From Bacteroidota bacterium (GTDB taxonomy: Bacteria; Bacteroidota; Bacteroidia; Chitinophagales; Chitinophagaceae), in assembly GCA_013286835.1 (NCBI GenBank), contig JABDEZ010000005.1:1-60525 (forward strand): 60,525 bases of DNA, in the 5' to 3' direction. The notes below the pieces were generated by a model that had not been told where the DNA came from, searched no databases, and saw nothing but the letters and a program-made list of their open reading frames with translations. The position numbers were made by a program, and so were the translations under genes. Shown here piece by piece: positions 58,599-60,525 of the stretch. Positions within the stretch are counted from its first letter, which is position 1; each line of letters begins with the position of its first letter.

Positions 58599-59399
58599 TT
58601 ATTGTTTTTCATCGCTTTCTTCTCCTGTATCCTTGTCCACATGCCTGTATTCCGATCCTGGAACTGTCTCTTCCTTCGCATGCTTTCGTCTATGTTTAGC
58701 ATGGAACGAAAAATTGTCAGAAATGCCAAAGTTTACCTGCTGGCCAAAAGTGAGTTGTACACTTTTTGAGTTTCTTGTTTCTGAATAGTCGCTTTTTGAG
58801 TGCATATTTACGTAGTCAACACCACCGAAACTAAAATTAAGTGCAAGGCCTTTATATATTTTAGCCCCTACTGCCGGGAAAATTTGTACCTGGAAACTGC
58901 CGGTGGACGTAGGGTTGGATCCGTAGTAATAACTATTAACTGGCATGTAGTTACTTAAGAGTGGGTAAAAGTATTCGGGTTGGTTATGCAACTCGCTGGA
59001 TAGGTAGGACATATTTGCTTGCCCATACAAAAAGAATATTTGACCCAGGTCTTGTGTATAACGGAAGAATCCTCCTGCAGACCAATTGATCGTTATGCTG
59101 TTGCCAGAAGCATATTCATACCCGGAAATAGGGCCTGCGTTAAATGGTACATAGCCATTCGTTGCATCCTCAATATGGCTATAGCTAACCTGTACACCTG
59201 CGGTAATGTGTTTATTAAACTGGTACCCTATGCCTGGGGCCACACTCCAGCTTGTATTTGTGCCTTGTGGGTATTGGTAAGGGTCGGTATTGGAATTTTG
59301 CGATAGGCCGGCAGTTCCATATACCAACCAGGTATGTGGCTGTGCAGATATTGCAGTATAATAAAACAGGCTTGCAGCTAACAGAATTGATTTTTTCAT
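58599..59399 (-). CDS. Outer membrane beta-barrel protein
   Basis: 266 residues from ATG 59399 (MKKSILLAASLFYYTAISAQ), with a good signal peptide; the track's 59480 start overlaps the gene before. Strands such as 'WSVAPGIGYQFNKHITAGVQVSYSHIED', 'ITINWSAGGFFRYTQDLGQIFFLYGQANMSYL', 'SFQVQIFPAVGAKIYKGLALNFSFGGVDY' and 'SKSVQLTFGQQVNFGISDNFSFH' make a small barrel. After the last aromatic strand there is an unusual charged tail of ~35 residues ('KHRRKHAKEETVPGSEYRHVDKDTGEE'), which would be periplasmic. It starts 10 bp after the T9SS gene, so they form one operon. Confidence 0.8.
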   Translation of the reverse strand: MKKSILLAASLFYYTAISAQPHTWLVYGTAGLSQNSNTDPYQYPQGTNTSWSVAPGIGYQFNKHITAGVQVSYSHIEDATNGYVPFNAGPISGYEYASGNSITINWSAGGFFRYTQDLGQIFFLYGQANMSYLSSELHNQPEYFYPLLSNYMPVNSYYYGSNPTSTGSFQVQIFPAVGAKIYKGLALNFSFGGVDYVNMHSKSDYSETRNSKSVQLTFGQQVNFGISDNFSFHAKHRRKHAKEETVPGSEYRHVDKDTGEESDEKQ

Positions 59400-59409
59400 A
59401 GAATGTGTT

Positions 59410-60525
59410 TTATTGTTTAATAACCTTTTGGCTGTGCAGTATTTTACCGTTATCGTCTGTAATAATAAGTATATAGGCACCCGGGCTGAACCTGTTTATA
59501 TCAATTGTCTGTACGGTTTTGCTATCTGCACTTTGCGTTACCAACAATTGCCCCATTGTATTTAAAATGCGGATGGTTGTTTTACCCGCAGACGCGTCTA
59601 TACCAGATATAGAGACAATATTGTTAGCCGGATTAGGATATACAGTTATACTGCTTGCTGCAGTAACGTTGGGTACGGCAGTGGCATTATATGTTTCGTA
59701 AGTATAGCGTGCAACATAATAAGGGACGGTGGGGAACGTAGTACCATTACCATAATATCCCTTTGTGATAACAGGGTTGTTGTAGTTATCGTATTGCACT
59801 ATATACTTAATAGGTGTTTGGTTGACGGTACTTCCTGTATCAACAAAACCATAGACAGAATCTAGAAGCCCCATGGCCGATACGTGAAACTGCAATGTAT
59901 TTACGTAGTTAACACCATTTTCAAAAGCGGTATATTTTTCGAAAGTATAAAAACCCACTCCACCGGTATAGCCAAAAGAGTCTATAGAAGCAGTGGACCA
60001 CTGGTTATTACTAAAATCAATGTAATCCTCTTCCGAAGTTTTTAATTGATTTAATGTAGTATAGGTATTTATATACTTCCTGGAGGGAATGGTAGTTGAG
60101 TTGCTATAGTCAAATGCGTCCACCTGAGTAAGGTTACCGGAACCATCGTAAGTATAGGTATTTACAAATTGTACCGTAAGAGGGGAATTTATGTATGTTG
60201 AATCTGCGACGAGTTTGTTTTGGACATAAACAAAAATGCGCTTAGTCTGTGTGTCTGCAACACCGTTTAATACAGAAGATAATACCAGGTTAAGGATGTT
60301 GTTTTGGCCATTGTAGCTGGCAGCAGTAATAGTAGTATTACTACCCGAAATACTTATGTTGTTGGTAATGTTATCGCCATGGTAGGTTACATATTGCTGG
60401 TCTAATAATGAAATACTACTTCCATCATTATTATAATTTCGTACTGTGTCAGCAAATACGTTGCACGGCTGGGGGGCATATACGCCATTTATATTCCCAT
60501 ATGTGTCGTACCCATACGGATCGTA
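59410..60525 (-). CDS. T9SS type A sorting-domain protein (5' part beyond the window)
   Basis: The frame is open from the stop at 59410 to the end of the window, at least 371 residues; the GTG start in the track (60123) is internal. The N-terminal visible part is rich in Tyr, Asn, Asp and Ser ('YDPYGYDTYGNINGVY', 'YTYDGSGNLTQVDAFDYS'), a style like YD-repeat or beta-helix surface proteins. The end is a type A sorting domain: 'SSITVYPNPANNIVSISGID', 'TIRILNTMGQLLVTQ', 'FSPGAYILIITDDNGKILHSQKVIKQ'. It is probably exported by T9SS. The barrel gene follows after 10 bp. Confidence 0.85.
   Translation of the reverse strand, partial: YDPYGYDTYGNINGVYAPQPCNVFADTVRNYNNDGSSISLLDQQYVTYHGDNITNNISISGSNTTITAASYNGQNNILNLVLSSVLNGVADTQTKRIFVYVQNKLVADSTYINSPLTVQFVNTYTYDGSGNLTQVDAFDYSNSTTIPSRKYINTYTTLNQLKTSEEDYIDFSNNQWSTASIDSFGYTGGVGFYTFEKYTAFENGVNYVNTLQFHVSAMGLLDSVYGFVDTGSTVNQTPIKYIVQYDNYNNPVITKGYYGNGTTFPTVPYYVARYTYETYNATAVPNVTAASSITVYPNPANNIVSISGIDASAGKTTIRILNTMGQLLVTQSADSKTVQTIDINRFSPGAYILIITDDNGKILHSQKVIKQ

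Noticed and set aside
58514-58729. 71-residue minus-strand ORF overlapping the barrel gene end
   Set aside because: It is in another frame over the barrel gene's 3' end and the lipoprotein 3 promoter motif; no support for translation.

Overview
The window looks like chromosomal DNA of a flexirubin-type pigmented member of the Bacteroidota, most likely Chitinophagales/Chitinophagaceae (inference from gene content and style, no database search). The signs are: five type IX secretion (Por) C-terminal sorting domains; Bacteroidota-type promoters (-7 box TAnnTTTG) with very short leaders and no Shine-Dalgarno; DUF349, DUF4293, GlnRS and adk-obgE genes as in that phylum; a tmRNA whose tag starts with Gly-Glu; and a tyrosine ammonia-lyase/type II fatty-acid-like pigment operon. 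No phage, integrase, transposase or CRISPR array was seen.

Layout. 1-2.2 kb: end of a T9SS cargo and a DUF349 protein. 2.3-10.8 kb (minus strand): acetyltransferase, small membrane protein, a tripartite RND efflux operon (small secreted protein, TolC, pump, adaptor) and small secreted proteins. 11-14.1 kb: small conserved proteins, a membrane fatty-acid desaturase and a TerC-family protein. 14.3-18.4 kb (plus): MoxR ATPase, a self-inhibited Fic AMPylator flanked by repeated TGTAAAGATTT boxes, serS and DUF4293. 18.4-27.2 kb: TfoX-like protein, two beta-barrels, DUF3606, B12-binding protein, glnS, Na+/H+ antiporter, radical SAM protein and a membrane protein. 20.06-20.98, 27.3-28.9 and 30.3-32.4 kb are repeat-rich: a hairpin array next to a truncated T9SS gene, four copies of an AAAATGTC palindromic repeat, a DUF4160/DUF2442 gene pair bracketed by two direct copies of it, and two tandem NHL-repeat proteins bracketed by copies of a ~205-bp structured repeat.

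35.2-43.7 kb (plus) is a compact nine-gene pigment operon: aryl-CoA/ACP ligase, tyrosine ammonia-lyase, ketoreductase, two hotdog dehydratases and four ketosynthase-fold proteins, of which only two keep the catalytic cysteine. Tyrosine would be deaminated to 4-coumarate, activated, and elongated and dehydrated into an aryl polyene. No acyl carrier protein, acyltransferase, or resorcinol-forming DarA/DarB gene is present, so the pathway must be completed from elsewhere. A 1449-residue soluble hybrid histidine kinase follows.

48.2-54.6 kb holds ssrA (tag GESNYAMAA), obgE-adk, a pseudouridine synthase, a two-gene Bat (vWA/TPR) operon and a fumarylacetoacetase-like gene. 54.6-60.5 kb (minus) holds a VOC protein and a putative regulon: an ECF sigma factor, a protein with an inner-membrane helix and predicted beta-barrel as its probable anti-sigma partner, three paralogous lipoproteins each preceded by the same ACCCAAGnTT-N13-CCT(TC)TTCTATA motif, then a beta-barrel and a further T9SS cargo running off the window. 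This sigma/lipoprotein module, the repeat-bracketed gene pair, and the split dehydratase active sites are the strongest candidates for undescribed biology.
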